DNA of 64,000 nucleotides from Streptococcus ovis DSM 16829. GTDB lineage: Bacteria; Bacillota; Bacilli; Lactobacillales; Streptococcaceae. The stretch covers positions 60,323-124,322 of the forward strand of contig NZ_KB904563.1 of assembly GCF_000380125.1 (NCBI RefSeq), read 5' to 3'. Position 1 is the stretch's first letter. Every line of letters begins with the position of its first letter. Below the pieces are notes generated by a model that saw only the letters and a program-made list of their open reading frames with translations, searched no databases and was not told where the DNA came from. Position numbers and translations under genes: made by a program. This document shows positions 18,267-27,980 of the stretch, one piece after another.

Positions 18267-18662
18267 TACAGGGGAGCTACCGAAAAGCAGATTGATGATA
18301 GAGTACAACTTATCAACCAAGCCGAGAAATATTTGAATCATAAAGACACTTACAAAGCCTATACCAAGCTAAAGAAAAACAAACAAGATACTTTCTACAA
18401 TGAACATACCGCAGAGATTATTTTATTTGAAAATGCAAAGAAATATCTCAAAGAGCATTTAGGAGAAAGCAAGACCTAAAATGTATCCAAATGGAAATCG
18501 GAAGTTGCCACTTTGAAGAAAGAAAAAAAGAGCCTATACAATCAAATATTAGAAATACGAGAAGAAGTTGAACAGTCAGAAAAAGTTAAGACCTGCATAG
18601 AGCAGTTACAGGAACAAGAAAAGCGACTAACACAGGTAAAGAGGAACGAGTTAGACCTATAA
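18267..18662 (+). pseudogene. MobA/MobL-type relaxase remnant (C-terminal part)
   Basis: One reading frame encodes a coiled-coil tail typical of MobA/MobL relaxases of integrative elements: EKYLNHKDTYKAYTKLKKNK, HTAEIILFENAKKYLKEHLG, then KWKSEVATLKKEKKSLYNQI. An in-frame TAA at 18477-18479 breaks it, and stops at 18258 and 18264 cut off the start. The N-terminal catalytic domain is missing, so the protein cannot nick DNA. It belongs to the same element as the oriT. Confidence 0.7.
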
Positions 18663-18680
18663 AACTTGGCTTAAATGTGG

Positions 18681-18686
18681 TATAAT
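18681..18686 (+). promoter_or_regulatory. Extended -10 promoter element
   Basis: TGGTATAAT (18678-18686) is an extended -10 motif directly after the relaxase remnant. It would start transcription near 18693 and serve the membrane-protein gene that follows. Confidence 0.5.
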
Positions 18687-18730
18687 ATCATGGATATAGA
18701 GTGAAACAAATTAGAATTTGTGGGGTATTT

Positions 18731-19387
18731 ATGATAAGGGTTTTGAATGATATAAGGAATGCTGAAAATCCAATATCTAATAATAAAAAAATTATAAATA
18801 CTATTGTGCTATTGTTTCTTGGAATAGCTTTGGGAACCTTTTCAAAATATTTGGATTTTAGTCAAGCTGAACTTCCGAGTGTGCTTATGGCAATAAATGG
18901 AGCATTAGATATTGGTAATTTTCTTGGACGTTTTGCAATCTGGATATTGATTGCATTGTGTATCTCTATTTATAGCAATTCTGCAAAAAGAGCAAGCATC
19001 AATGTTTTTATATTCTTTGTTGGTATGGTTGGAAGTTACTATTTGTATTCAAACTATATTGCAGGATTTTTCCCAAGAAGTTATGCGATGATTTGGTTTG
19101 GATTTACAGCTATATCTCCATTGTTGGCTTTTGTTTGTTGGCATGCAAAGGGGAAAAGCAAACTGGCATTTATACTGTCGGTGCTGATTTTGGCAGTATT
19201 GTTCAATATGTGCTTTGTATATGGGTGTTGGTATTTTAGTGCATGGTCAGTGTTGGAATTGATAGTATTTATTATTGGACTTATTGTTTTGAGGAGAGAT
19301 ACATTGAGGAGTTTTGCATTAATGGGAACAATTAGTATCGTTCTTGCATTCCTGTTTAATATTATTATTCCATTCCCTTTTGGATAG
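18731..19387 (+). CDS. Unknown polytopic membrane protein in the mobile remnant
   Basis: I do not recognise this protein with confidence. It has about 218 residues and about seven hydrophobic segments, starting IINTIVLLFLGIALGTF and ending near IIPFPFG. I prefer the ATG at 18731 (GGGG upstream) over the GTG at 18701, which is only about 8 bases from the predicted transcript start. It has its own promoter and lies between the relaxase remnant and TnpW, so it is cargo of the element. Possible roles are immunity or transport; nothing in the sequence decides. Confidence 0.6.
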   Translation: MIRVLNDIRNAENPISNNKKIINTIVLLFLGIALGTFSKYLDFSQAELPSVLMAINGALDIGNFLGRFAIWILIALCISIYSNSAKRASINVFIFFVGMVGSYYLYSNYIAGFFPRSYAMIWFGFTAISPLLAFVCWHAKGKSKLAFILSVLILAVLFNMCFVYGCWYFSAWSVLELIVFIIGLIVLRRDTLRSFALMGTISIVLAFLFNIIIPFPFG

Positions 19388-19489
19388 ACAACTCCCAATT
19401 TGCTTAATTGAATATAAGAATTTGAGGAATAGTAAATTGAAAAAAAGGTTTACTGTTTTTTCTTTGTCTAAAAGTGGAAAGGAGGACTT

Positions 19490-19627
19490 ATGGAAGACGA
19501 AAAAAGAGAAATAAAAACACCACCTAATGAACAGTTAATAATGAATATTGGAAAGACAAAATATACTGTAAACCTATATTTTAAGCAAGGTACAGGGGAA
19601 ACATACAAGGATAAAATAATAAAGCTA
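19490..19627 (+). CDS. TnpW-like transposon protein, probably shortened
   Basis: A 45-codon frame (EQLIMNIGKTKYTVNLYFKQ, then TGETYKDKI) matches the small TnpW-type proteins of Tn4451-like and related integrative elements. GGAGGACTT precedes the ATG. Family members usually continue with a basic helix. Here the frame stops at TAA (19625-19627), while a +1 frame would continue KLIKIETEKI, so a one-base deletion is likely. Confidence 0.6.
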
Positions 19628-19975
19628 ATCAAGATAGAAACAGAGAAGATATAAATTTATCAAAGAAATTTTGTTTATGTCCTTGACAAATCTTTCCAAA
19701 TGGACAGGTCAATATATTTCCCAGATTATATTATAAAAATTCCAATATAATCTATTGATTTAATGATTATGTTTTCTGAAGTACTTGATAGCTACCTATA
19801 AAGTTAACGCACACCAACTTGCTATTTTCTGCCTTTTTCTTTCCCATGTTGCTTTGTTGAATACTATTTTTTCTCTCCACTCAATTATCACATTCATTTA
19901 TCGCTCAATATGTCTTGTACCTACCTAGCCTTCTTCGAGACATTCATCTCCTTCTCTACCTGAAAAAACAAAAAA
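19628..19975. other. Gene-free stretch right of the mobile remnant
   Basis: AT-rich sequence with no convincing frame, ribosome site or recognisable integrase. It probably contains the right edge of the degenerate element, but I found no attachment repeat. Confidence 0.4.
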
Positions 19976-19992
19976 ACAGGCCTTATGCCTGT
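19976..19992 (-). terminator. Terminator of the tRNA-Leu gene
   Basis: ACAGGC (19976-19981) and GCCTGT (19987-19992) form a stem. On the minus strand it is followed by a run of seven T residues, 12 bases beyond the tRNA. Confidence 0.8.
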
Positions 19993-20003
19993 CCATCTTT
20001 CGA

Positions 20004-20089
20004 TGCGGAAAGGGGGACTTGAACCCCCACGACCTAAAGCGGTCACAGGATCCTTAGTCCTGCGCGTCTGCCAATTCCGCCATTTCCGC
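20004..20089 (-). tRNA. tRNA-Leu (anticodon AAG)
   Basis: On the minus strand the acceptor arms GCGGAAA and TTTCCGC pair, the anticodon stem CAGGA/TCCTG encloses the loop CTAAGGA (anticodon AAG), and a long variable arm (about 14 bases) and the TTCAAGT T-loop follow. This is the class II tRNA shape of leucine. CCA is not encoded: the 3' end reads GCA then TCG. Length 86 bases. Confidence 0.95.
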
Positions 20090-20140
20090 TATTCTTAACA
20101 ACGTAGATTATTATATCAAGTTAGAAGAACTCTGTCAATA

Positions 20141-21070
20141 CTATTGACCATATTTTTTCAAAAAATCAGCAATTCTTTTTTGATAGGCTTCTGGGTCTGT
20201 CGCAAAAGCCTTGGCATGCTTAGCCCCTTTTACAATATAGAGTTCTTTTTCGCCTTGACTTGCTTCATAATTGTCATAGACCATTTCTGTCGGTACAAAA
20301 TCATCCGCATCTCCATGGATAAAGAGCGTTGGCAAATCATTCTTAGCCAGTTGCTTCACACTGCTAGCTTCTCCATAGGTGAATCCTGCTCGTATTTTTG
20401 AAATAGTAGACACCTCGTACAGAATTGGAAAAGCGGGAAGCTGGTACATATCTTTTGCTTGGTATTTGAGTTCTTCCCATACACTGCTGTAGCCACAATC
20501 TTCAATGATATTTACCACCTGAGATGGGAGACTTTCTTCCCCACTCGCCATCATTACGGTTGCCCCTCCCATTGACAATCCAAAAAGGGTCATTTCGCTA
20601 GATGGATTTTTTTCAGCCATCATCTCAGACCATTTGATGACATTCAGACGGTCATTCCAGCCAAAACCAATCAAGTCACCCTCACTTTTCCCATGAGCCA
20701 TATTGTCAGGCATAAGGACATGATATCCTAAGGTATGAAATAGAAAGGCATACGGTCTCATGTCTTCCTTATCGCTTCCAAAACCATGTACAACAATTGC
20801 TACTTTATTGGTCTCAGAAGCAGCCGGTACATACCATGCTTCTTGTTTGAGCCCCTGATGAGTCATCGTAAGGGTTTCTTTAGGCAATTGATCGAAGGAT
20901 TTCTCATAGGAATAAAGTGGATCCTTTTCCGTCCGAGGTTTATTATTGATGAAAGATTTCTCTTCTCTAACTTGGGCTACATGGAAGAAATAAAAGCTGG
21001 CAGCGACCGAAATCACAGCAAATAATAGTACAGCAAACATAAAATACTTTGATAATCTAATTTTTTTCAT
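20141..21070 (-). CDS. Alpha/beta hydrolase, membrane-anchored
   Basis: A 309-residue serine hydrolase-fold protein. An N-terminal membrane helix (about residues 10-30, FAVLLFAVISVAASFYFF) anchors it, with the hydrolase domain probably outside the membrane. Visible are the oxyanion HGFGSDKED, nucleophile GLSMGGA (about 165), HGDADDFVP with the acid, and the His of GAKHAKA near the C-terminus. It resembles YqkD/BEM46-type hydrolases. Natural substrate unknown. Confidence 0.8.
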   Translation of the reverse strand: MKKIRLSKYFMFAVLLFAVISVAASFYFFHVAQVREEKSFINNKPRTEKDPLYSYEKSFDQLPKETLTMTHQGLKQEAWYVPAASETNKVAIVVHGFGSDKEDMRPYAFLFHTLGYHVLMPDNMAHGKSEGDLIGFGWNDRLNVIKWSEMMAEKNPSSEMTLFGLSMGGATVMMASGEESLPSQVVNIIEDCGYSSVWEELKYQAKDMYQLPAFPILYEVSTISKIRAGFTYGEASSVKQLAKNDLPTLFIHGDADDFVPTEMVYDNYEASQGEKELYIVKGAKHAKAFATDPEAYQKRIADFLKKYGQ

Positions 21071-21103
21071 ACTCCCTATTATACACTATTCTTTTCAAAC
21101 AGT

Positions 21104-21133
21104 AAAAAAATAGCCTCCTAATTTAGGAGACTA
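21104..21133 (-). terminator. Terminator after rpoE
   Basis: TAGCCTCCTAA and TTAGGAGACTA pair with one mismatch. On the minus strand the stem is followed by a T run. It overlaps the region just past the rpoE stop. Confidence 0.7.
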
Positions 21134-21138
21134 CCACA

Positions 21139-21729
21139 TTATTCTTCATCCAAATTTTCTTCGTCGTCTGAAAATTCGTCATCCTCTTCATTCAACTCAA
21201 CTTCTTCATCACCTAACTCATCATCAGGAATGATTTCATTGATTTCAGAATCGTAGGATTCCACTTCATCTTTCTCATCATCTGGATTTTCTTCATCATA
21301 AGATGCATGTTCATTGTCACCATCATATGAATCTTCATCTTCAGGATCATCATTTCCATAATCAATGGCATCATCATCCCCGTCCATGAAGGCATTGACA
21401 CGTTTTTTCTTACGTTTTGGTGCATCTTCATCATCTTCTTCCAAGGTGATGACTTCTTCGTCGATCTCGTCAATCGCATACCACGAACGAAGTCCCCATT
21501 TATTCTCACCAAGCGGAATAAAGCTACCATCTACATTTAAATCTGAATAGAAGGTTGGAAGTGCTGCACGAATCTCACTGTTTGATTTCTCAAGGTAGTT
21601 TTGAATCTCATTGACCAAGTCATTGAAGTACATTTCATTGTCACGGCCACGCTCTTCTAAGATAGCACGCGCCACTTCAATCATGGACAATTCACTTTTT
21701 TCTTGACCTGCAAATACGTTTAATTCCAA
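21139..21729 (-). CDS. rpoE: RNA polymerase delta subunit
   Basis: Delta is a Firmicute-specific RNA polymerase subunit that speeds recycling and helps promoter selectivity. The 196-residue protein has the N-terminal HARE-HTH domain (about 1-90, [16 protein letters not shown], then [15 protein letters not shown]) and a disordered tail made almost only of Asp and Glu. Full length. It sits next to tig, as in other streptococci, but each has its own terminator. Confidence 0.95.
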   Translation of the reverse strand: MELNVFAGQEKSELSMIEVARAILEERGRDNEMYFNDLVNEIQNYLEKSNSEIRAALPTFYSDLNVDGSFIPLGENKWGLRSWYAIDEIDEEVITLEEDDEDAPKRKKKRVNAFMDGDDDAIDYGNDDPEDEDSYDGDNEHASYDEENPDDEKDEVESYDSEINEIIPDDELGDEEVELNEEDDEFSDDEENLDEE

Positions 21730-21809
21730 GGCTGTTCTCCTTTTTTGTCTTTCCTTACCATTTTACGCTAAAATCAACAATTAGTCAAAAATTTTCGCGT
21801 TAAAATAGA

Positions 21810-21833
21810 AAAGTCGAGAAAACTCTCGACTTT
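21810..21833 (-). terminator. Terminator of tig
   Basis: AAAGTCGAGA (21810-21819) and TCTCGACTTT (21824-21833) form a perfect 10-bp stem around a 4-base loop, directly after the tig stop on the minus strand. Confidence 0.85.
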
Positions 21834-21842
21834 AGAATGTAT

Positions 21843-23126
21843 TTATTTTACAGTTGCAGTAGATGTTACCAATTCAACTGCTTTTTTCACAGCGATGTCG
21901 TGTTGTAACATTTCTGGTGAAAGAAGGTTACGAACTTGATCTGCTTCCATGTTGTAAGTTGCTGCTAATTCTTCGATTTCTGCATTCACTTCTTCTTCAG
22001 TTGCTTCAAAACCTTCTGCTTTCGCAATCGCTTCTACAACCAAGTTTGTCTTCGTACGTTTTTCAGCATCTGCTTCGTATTGTTTGTGAAGATCTTCTTG
22101 AGTTGTACCAGTGATTTGGAAGTACATTTCTGGTGAAATACCTTGTTGTTGCATGCCGCTCAAGAATTCATTCATCGCACGGTGTACTTCTTCATGAACC
22201 ATTTCACCTGGAAGGTCAACGATTTCTGCATTTTCCACTGCCAATTCAAGTGCTGCTGCTTCAACTGCGTCATCAAAAGCGATTTCTTTTGCTGCTTCTA
22301 ATTCTTTGCGGTATTTTGCTTTCAACTCATCAAGTGTTTCCACTTCTTCGTCGATATCTTTTGCCAATTCATCGTCAAGTGCTGGTACTTCTTTTGCTTT
22401 TACTTCATGAACGGTTGTTACAAAGAGGGCATCTTTACCAGCAAGATCTTCTGCTTGGTAATCTTCTGGGAATGTTACGTTTACATTGACAGTTTCACCA
22501 GCTTTGCTACCGACCAATTGGTCTTCAAAACCTGGGATGAATTGACCGCTACCAAGTTCAAGAGAGTAGTTGTCGCCTTTACCACCGTCAAATTCAACAC
22601 CGTCAACCGAACCAACAAAGTCAATCACAACAGTGTCGCCAGATACAGCAGCATCTTCTTTAATGACTAACTCAGCCAAGTTATTGCGCTCGCGTTCTAC
22701 TTTTGCATCTACTTCTTCATCAGAAACTTCTTTTGACACATCTACTGAAACAGCAAGGTCTTTGTAGTCACCCAATTTTACTTCAGGTTTTGTCACAACT
22801 TCAGCATTGATCACCCATTCTTGACCTTTTTCCATTGATACAACATCAATTTTTGGTTGTGCCACTACTTCAAGTGCTGCTTCTTTCACAGCTGCTTCAT
22901 AAGCGTTTGGCAAAAGGGCATTAAGAGCATCTTCGTAAAGTGCTTCTTCACCAAATTTTTGGTTGAAGACAGGGCGTGGCAAGTGGCCTTTACGGAAACC
23001 TGGTACGTTAATGCTTTTCTTAACTTTGTTAAAAGCGCGGTCCAATTCTGGTTGGATAGCATCTTGACCAATCGTAAAGGTCAATACACCGCGGTTTGTT
23101 TCTTTTGATTCAAATGATACAGACAT
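21843..23126 (-). CDS. tig: Trigger factor
   Basis: A ribosome-bound chaperone and prolyl isomerase. The 427-residue protein has the ribosome-docking signature [10 protein letters not shown] (about 44-53), the central FKBP-type domain ([20 protein letters not shown], about 160-180) and the C-terminal chaperone arms. Full length, strong codon bias. Its own terminator lies at 21810. Confidence 0.96.
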   Translation of the reverse strand: MSVSFESKETNRGVLTFTIGQDAIQPELDRAFNKVKKSINVPGFRKGHLPRPVFNQKFGEEALYEDALNALLPNAYEAAVKEAALEVVAQPKIDVVSMEKGQEWVINAEVVTKPEVKLGDYKDLAVSVDVSKEVSDEEVDAKVERERNNLAELVIKEDAAVSGDTVVIDFVGSVDGVEFDGGKGDNYSLELGSGQFIPGFEDQLVGSKAGETVNVNVTFPEDYQAEDLAGKDALFVTTVHEVKAKEVPALDDELAKDIDEEVETLDELKAKYRKELEAAKEIAFDDAVEAAALELAVENAEIVDLPGEMVHEEVHRAMNEFLSGMQQQGISPEMYFQITGTTQEDLHKQYEADAEKRTKTNLVVEAIAKAEGFEATEEEVNAEIEELAATYNMEADQVRNLLSPEMLQHDIAVKKAVELVTSTATVK

Positions 23127-23280
23127 TCGGTCTTACTCCTTAAAATTTTATTGTCATTCCTAACAATTCTATCATAAAGTGTGGAAAAATAAAAGATTTT
23201 CCTACTTTTTTTGTAAATTATCGTGGATGGTAGCAAGCAAAAAAAGCAGAAAGAAATGCGCCTTTCTACTTTCCACTTAC

Positions 23281-23844
23281 TTATGATTTCCGGATTGCAT
23301 CTTCTAAATACTGGGCACGTGCACCGCCGATGAGTTTAGGACGACTTGCAAGCGCCGTTACATGAGCACCACCTAGTTCTCGTTGTATTGGAACAAGTGG
23401 TACCTGCACACGTTTGACATGCATACCAATACTGGTGTCTCCAATATCCAGTCCAGCATGAGCAACCACTTCTTCGACCTCAACAGGGTCTGTCATAAAT
23501 TTAAAAGCAGCTAATTGCCCGCTTCCTCCTGCATGAAGGCTAGGGAGGACATTGACAATCTCCAAGTCTTTCGCTTCAGCTACTTCACGTTCTACCACAA
23601 GGGCACGATTCAGATGTTCACAGCCCTGTACTGCTAAATGAATTTCGCGCTTCGTCAGTTCTTCCAGCAAGGTTTCAACAATTACCTCACCGATTTCAAG
23701 GCTACTGTTCTTGCCGATTTGCCCGCCCGCTACCTCGCTTGATGACAAACCAAGGACAAAAAGTTGCCCCTTGCGAATTGCAGAGCGTTCAATGATATCC
23801 ACAGCAATTTGCCGTGTTTGTTCTTCTAAGAGTTGCATATCCAT
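23281..23844 (-). CDS. TIGR01440/DUF436 family protein (YwlG-like)
   Basis: A 187-residue conserved Firmicute protein of unknown function. Recognisable features are [15 protein letters not shown] (about 75-90), [20 protein letters not shown] and the C-terminal [12 protein letters not shown]. It starts one base after the ECF S-component stop, making it the last gene of truA-pdxK-ecfS-DUF436. A vitamin-related role is suggested by the neighbours only. Confidence 0.8.
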   Translation of the reverse strand: MDMQLLEEQTRQIAVDIIERSAIRKGQLFVLGLSSSEVAGGQIGKNSSLEIGEVIVETLLEELTKREIHLAVQGCEHLNRALVVEREVAEAKDLEIVNVLPSLHAGGSGQLAAFKFMTDPVEVEEVVAHAGLDIGDTSIGMHVKRVQVPLVPIQRELGGAHVTALASRPKLIGGARAQYLEDAIRKS

Positions 23845-23845
23845 A

Positions 23846-24304
23846 TTATTTCACGTCCATTCGTTTAAAAGCCAATAGGAGAAGGTAGCCACCAATCACA
23901 CCAACGACATTTTGCATAGTATTGGTCAATACTTCTGCTAAGGCGGCGCCGACACCGTTCATAACACTAGATGCCAGAAAGTAAGTCCCAACCATGACAA
24001 GGGTAGCGAATACGATGCCAAGCGGCCGTTTCTTTCCTTCCAAACCTGCCAGATAACCTTGAGCCCCGTGGGCAAAGAGGCTGATAAACATCCACTGCGG
24101 ATAACCTGCAAGCATGTCAAAGAGAAAAGCAGAAAGGCCGCCGACAACAACTCCTTGCTTCCCCCCTAAATAGAAGGCCGTAAAATAAATCCCCACATCT
24201 AATAAGGTGGTGACACCTGTCGGAGTTGGCATTTTACCAAACATTCCTAAAACGATAGTCAGAGCTGTTAAAATGGCAAGCAAAGTGATTTCTTTAGTCT
24301 TCAT
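23846..24304 (-). CDS. ECF transporter S component (second, near pdxK/thiD)
   Basis: About 152 residues with about five or six membrane helices ([20 protein letters not shown] at the start, then [16 protein letters not shown]). It is typical of small S components for vitamins. I start at MKTKE (24304); MQHMKTKE at 24313 is also possible, and neither has a clear ribosome site. Either start overlaps the kinase stop, so translational coupling is likely. The neighbours suggest a B6 vitamer or thiamine precursor. Confidence 0.72.
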   Translation of the reverse strand: MKTKEITLLAILTALTIVLGMFGKMPTPTGVTTLLDVGIYFTAFYLGGKQGVVVGGLSAFLFDMLAGYPQWMFISLFAHGAQGYLAGLEGKKRPLGIVFATLVMVGTYFLASSVMNGVGAALAEVLTNTMQNVVGVIGGYLLLLAFKRMDVK

Positions 24305-25067
24305 GTGTTGCATATTGTTGTTTTACCCCGTATTGATCTGAATGTAGAATGGCTTGATAAACAAAATCTTTGGCTTTTTGAACAGCGGTTGCTACCTCTT
24401 CTCCCTTGACAAGGTTACTTGCAATGCTCGAAGCGAAAGTGCATCCTGCACCGACATTATTGGTTTGTGAAATAGGATGTGTGAACACCTGAAATTCTTG
24501 TCCATCATAAAAGACATCAATCGCCTGTTCTTGACTGAAGCGATTACCACCCTTAATAACAACAGTTTTAGCCCCTAAATCATAAAGAATCTTCGCCGCT
24601 TCTTTCACATTGTCCAATGTTTGGATAGTAATTTGCGATAAAATTTCCGCTTCTACCAAATTGGGGGTGACAATCGTTGCACAGGGGAAGAATTTTACCA
24701 ATTCATCCCGAAGGGCGCTGACCTCTACATCGTGGGTTTCTTTACAAACCAAGACAGGATCTAAGACAACTGGAATATCTGCATGAGCTTTGACAAAATC
24801 CAATGCCTGCTCTGCAATGTCCACATTGGGCAAGAGCCCTAGCTTAATAGCAGCAAAAGGAACATCTTTGAGACTGGCTAATTGGTGACCGAAGATCACG
24901 GGATCAGTACCGAAGACTTCAAATCCATTTTCAGTCATAGCTGTCAAGCAGGTCACCGCAACAAAGCCATGCATGCGATTGGCAGCATAGGTCGCCAAAT
25001 CCGCATATAAACCGCCACCACTATAAATATCATTTCCCGAAATGGCTAAAATATTACTCGTCTGCAT
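24294..25067 (-). CDS. pdxK: ThiD-type pyridoxine/hydroxymethylpyrimidine kinase
   Basis: A 257-residue ribokinase-superfamily enzyme like the Firmicute PdxK that also resembles ThiD. It begins [19 protein letters not shown] and has [14 protein letters not shown] and the GAGCTFASS active-site motif, where a Cys takes the place of Asp, a hallmark of this subgroup. It phosphorylates pyridoxal/pyridoxine, possibly HMP. It overlaps truA by 14 bases and the S component by about 11. Confidence 0.82.
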   Translation of the reverse strand: MQTSNILAISGNDIYSGGGLYADLATYAANRMHGFVAVTCLTAMTENGFEVFGTDPVIFGHQLASLKDVPFAAIKLGLLPNVDIAEQALDFVKAHADIPVVLDPVLVCKETHDVEVSALRDELVKFFPCATIVTPNLVEAEILSQITIQTLDNVKEAAKILYDLGAKTVVIKGGNRFSQEQAIDVFYDGQEFQVFTHPISQTNNVGAGCTFASSIASNLVKGEEVATAVQKAKDFVYQAILHSDQYGVKQQYATHED

Positions 25068-25806
25068 ATCGAATCTCCTTTAAATACAAGCCATTCCCAG
25101 CAGCAGTCGGGCCAGCTAAATCACGATTTTTACTTTCCAGAACTGTCTTAATTTGACTGACTGGCATCCGCCCGTTACCAATCTTGAGAAGGGTTCCGAC
25201 CATATTGCGCACTTGCTTATACAAAAAACCATTGCCAGAGAATGTAAAGACGAGGAAACCTGTCTTGTCATCCACCGCTAGACGGGCCTCTGTAATCGTA
25301 CGAACCTTGTTTTCCACACTCGTTCCCGAGGCTGTAAAGCCGGTAAAATCGTGGGTCCCGACTAAATCCTGAATCGCTTCTTGCATAAGAGCGATATCCA
25401 ATGGATAAGGATAGTGAGTTGCATAGTGGCGCATCATTGGATTTTTCGGACGACCATTGTCCACCAGAAATTCATAGGTCTTGCTATGCTTGTTGTAGCG
25501 AGCGTGAAAGTCTTCTGAAACCTTTTCAACTGCGCAAACATCAATATCCTCTGGTGTCTGAGTATCGAGTGCAAAACGTAATTTCTCCAAATCACGCTCT
25601 TGTGGTAAATCAAAATGAATGACTTGTCCATAAGCATGAACGCCTGCATCTGTTCGACCCGCTCCATGAATAATGACTTCTTGGCCCCGATTAAGACGTT
25701 GAAGCGTCCGTTCAATCTCCTCTTGAACGGTACGTGCCTGTGGCTGCCGTTGAAAACCTGAAAAATTTGTTCCATCATAGGAAATAATCGCTTTATATCT
25801 TACCAT
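25054..25806 (-). CDS. truA: tRNA pseudouridine synthase A
   Basis: Makes pseudouridine at positions 38-40 of the tRNA anticodon arm. The product (about 250 residues) begins [20 protein letters not shown] and has the catalytic-Asp motif [15 protein letters not shown] (about 50-64). I start at the ATG at 25806; an ATG two codons earlier (25812) is equally possible because no ribosome site is visible. First gene of a four-gene operon that continues with pdxK. Confidence 0.93.
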   Translation of the reverse strand: MVRYKAIISYDGTNFSGFQRQPQARTVQEEIERTLQRLNRGQEVIIHGAGRTDAGVHAYGQVIHFDLPQERDLEKLRFALDTQTPEDIDVCAVEKVSEDFHARYNKHSKTYEFLVDNGRPKNPMMRHYATHYPYPLDIALMQEAIQDLVGTHDFTGFTASGTSVENKVRTITEARLAVDDKTGFLVFTFSGNGFLYKQVRNMVGTLLKIGNGRMPVSQIKTVLESKNRDLAGPTAAGNGLYLKEIRYADE

Positions 25807-25938
25807 AGACACATTGTACCATTTCTTTTTTTACGTCACTAGCCATTCGTTTTCAAACTGTCCCCGTACAGTTTCAGCCAGCAATTTCATTCGCACTTTC
25901 ACCATAAAAAGTGTATAATGACAAAAAGGAGGACTACG

Positions 25939-26388
25939 ATGAAAAACGATCATGCCACTGCCTTTCAAGATGTGTTGGACTACCTAAAACAAAAACAGAT
26001 CCGCGTAACTAAGACGAGAAAGGCCGTTATCCAATATTTAATTGAGAGTACAGCGCATCCTAGCGCAGAGATGATTTATCAAGATCTGCTTGTGCATTTT
26101 CCAAATCTTAGTCTTGCCACAGTTTATAATAACCTTAAATTGTTATTGGAGGCTGGTTTTGTCACAGAGATTAAGCGCAATAATGATACCACTGTCTATT
26201 ACGATTTTATGGGGTACAACCATTTGAATCTTATCTGTGAGCAATGCGGAAGCATTTCCGATATCGAAATGGAACGCCCATCATTTGCATCAGTTTTACA
26301 GGAACAAACAGGTTACAAAATCACAAAAGAAGTCCTCACTGTGTATGGACTTTGCCCAGATTGCCTCGTTAAAAGCAACTTGTCCTAA
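25939..26388 (+). CDS. Fur-family regulator (PerR-like)
   Basis: A 149-residue winged-helix metalloregulator. The DNA-binding part includes IRVTKTRKAVIQYLIES and SLATVYNNLKLLLEAGFV. Two CxxC pairs (ICEQCGS and LCPDCL) form the structural zinc site. Peroxide sensing is the usual role of the single streptococcal PerR, which is inference here. I start at 25939, with AAGGAGG 6 bases upstream; the ATG at 25918 overlaps the TATAAT box (25914-25919). Confidence 0.87.
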   Translation: MKNDHATAFQDVLDYLKQKQIRVTKTRKAVIQYLIESTAHPSAEMIYQDLLVHFPNLSLATVYNNLKLLLEAGFVTEIKRNNDTTVYYDFMGYNHLNLICEQCGSISDIEMERPSFASVLQEQTGYKITKEVLTVYGLCPDCLVKSNLS

Positions 26389-26414
26389 TGTATCTAAATC
26401 GATTACCACATCAT

Positions 26415-26455
26415 AAAAAAGTGTTGAAAACCAAACTAGTTTTCAACACTTTTTT
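26415..26455. terminator. Bidirectional terminator between the Fur-family gene and dnaJ
   Basis: AAAAAAGTGTTGAAAAC (26415-26431) and GTTTTCAACACTTTTTT (26439-26455) form a perfect 17-bp stem around seven bases, ending both convergent units. Confidence 0.95.
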
Positions 26456-26464
26456 ATTGTATAT

Positions 26465-27601
26465 TTATAAATCTTCCAAAGCATCTTTCATCTTATCGAA
26501 GAAGCCTTTTTTCTGTGGCGCTACTTTGATATTTCCAGCATCCGCAAATTCTTTTAAAGCTTTTTTCTGACGGTCATTTAAACCTGTCGGAGTTACTATA
26601 TTGACAGTGACATATTGGTCTCCTGTTGAATTACCACGGAGACTTGGCGCACCTTTTCCTTTAAGGCGGAATTTACGACCTGTCTGTGTCCCTTCAGGAA
26701 TCACCAAGTCCACATCACCGTGAACAGTTGGTACATGAACGGTATCACCCAGAGCCGCTTGCACAAAGTTTAAATTCAACTTGTAATGAATGGTTGTTCC
26801 ATCACGTTCAAACTTATCAGAAGGTTGTACTTGGATAATGACAAAGAGATCCCCATATGGTCCTCCGTTGAACCCTGCTTCTCCTTGGCCTGCCAAGCGA
26901 ATTTGTTGGCCAGTTTCAACTCCAGCTGGAATTTTTACCGTTACAGTATGAGATTTCTTCTCATGACCAGTACCATGACAGGTTGTACAAGGATCTGTAA
27001 TTTGTTGACCACGACCATGACAGACATCACAAGTCATTTGACGACGCATGGTGCCAAGAGGCGTTTGTGTATCCACATTGATCACACCAGAACCATGACA
27101 TCGACTACATGTAACGGGGCTGGTCCCAGGTTTCGCACCTGTACCTGTACAAGTATGACAAGTAGCCTCACGATTATAGCTGACCTCTTTTTCTGCTCCA
27201 AAAATCGCTTCTTCAAATTTTAATTGGACACGGTATTGGAGGTCATCCCCTTGACGCGGCGCATTTGGATTACGTCGTGAAGTATTCCCTCCAAAAAAGC
27301 TAGAGAAAATATCTTCAAAACCACCAAAACCAGCACCATCAAAGCCACCAAAACCACCAGCCCCGCCTCCGAAGCCACCATTGGCACCAGCAGGGCCATA
27401 TTGGTCATAAGCAGCACGTTTTTGCTCATCACCTAATGTTTCATAAGCTTCCTGAACATCCTTGTATTTCTGCTCAGCACCAGCCTCCTTATTGATGTCT
27501 GGATGGTATTTCTTTGACATCTTGCGATAAGCTTTTTTTATTTCGTCTTGCGAAGCGTTTTTAGAAACGCCCAGACGATCGTAATATTCTGTATTGTTCA
27601 T
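26465..27601 (-). CDS. dnaJ: Chaperone DnaJ (Hsp40)
   Basis: Co-chaperone that delivers substrates to DnaK and stimulates its ATPase. About 378 residues: J domain (about 1-70, with HPD), Gly/Phe-rich region (75-125), four CxxCxGxG-type zinc repeats (about 140-210) and the C-terminal substrate domains. I start at the ATG at 27601 ([12 protein letters not shown]). No Shine-Dalgarno precedes it; the upstream bases CTTGGTATCTTAT recur before dnaK. The gap to dnaK is about 700 bp and full of repeats. Confidence 0.96.
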   Translation of the reverse strand: MNNTEYYDRLGVSKNASQDEIKKAYRKMSKKYHPDINKEAGAEQKYKDVQEAYETLGDEQKRAAYDQYGPAGANGGFGGGAGGFGGFDGAGFGGFEDIFSSFFGGNTSRRNPNAPRQGDDLQYRVQLKFEEAIFGAEKEVSYNREATCHTCTGTGAKPGTSPVTCSRCHGSGVINVDTQTPLGTMRRQMTCDVCHGRGQQITDPCTTCHGTGHEKKSHTVTVKIPAGVETGQQIRLAGQGEAGFNGGPYGDLFVIIQVQPSDKFERDGTTIHYKLNLNFVQAALGDTVHVPTVHGDVDLVIPEGTQTGRKFRLKGKGAPSLRGNSTGDQYVTVNIVTPTGLNDRQKKALKEFADAGNIKVAPQKKGFFDKMKDALEDL

Positions 27602-27735
27602 ATAAGATACCAAGGGCGTTAAGCGAACACTGCAAAAATAGGAGATTTGACAACGGATGCGTGCATCCTAGGAAAATCTATCTTTTTTGCACAGTCCGTA
27701 GCCCGGGTTCATTTCCTTTCTATGTAAAGGTTCTT
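27602..27735 (-). repeat. Structured leader element before dnaJ, copy A
   Basis: Read in the dnaJ direction it holds AGAAAGGA, a 14-codon frame (MNPGYGLCKKDRFS), AAAAAAGATA, a two-tier hairpin (AGATTT/AAATCT outer, GGATGC/GCATCC inner), and GTATCTTA right before the start codon. Related copies lie at 27756-27860, 30134-30255 and 56810-56950. The stems differ in sequence between copies but remain paired. Confidence 0.7.
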
Positions 27736-27755
27736 CTTTCGACAAGCTCCCAAGA

Positions 27756-27860
27756 ACTAGAAAACTGCCCGATGATGTCTTGCATCTAGGTAAAGTTTAT
27801 CTTTTTCACTAGGTTTTTAGCCTGTGTTCGAATAAACGAACTTGTATTCCTTTCTACATA
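27756..27860 (-). repeat. Structured leader element before dnaJ, copy B
   Basis: A second tandem copy with AGAAAGGAATAC, a GTTCG/CGAAC hairpin, CACAGGCTAAAAA, AAAAAGATA, and a two-tier hairpin using AACT/AGTT and GATG/CATC. It runs in the same direction as copy A and dnaJ. No start codon follows its AGAAAGGA box within a suitable distance. Confidence 0.6.
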
Positions 27861-27879
27861 TTTAGAAGGTTATTTTTTG

Positions 27880-27980
27880 ATAATTTTCTTACGTGGTGGG
27901 GACGGCAGTAACCGACTTCGTCGTTTCATGACTTATTTTTGGGCCTAACGTCTCAAAAATCCCCTCATGGCGAAAATTAT
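27880..27980. mobile_element. MITE-like element upstream of dnaJ
   Basis: ATAATTTTC (27880-27888) and GAAAATTAT (27972-27980) are perfect 9-bp terminal inverted repeats around about 83 bp. The interior carries GTGGTGGGGACGGCAG and a TTTTTG/CAAAAA hairpin, also found in the longer element at 30285-30418. It has no coding capacity. A 67-codon frame crossing it has no ribosome site. Confidence 0.6.
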
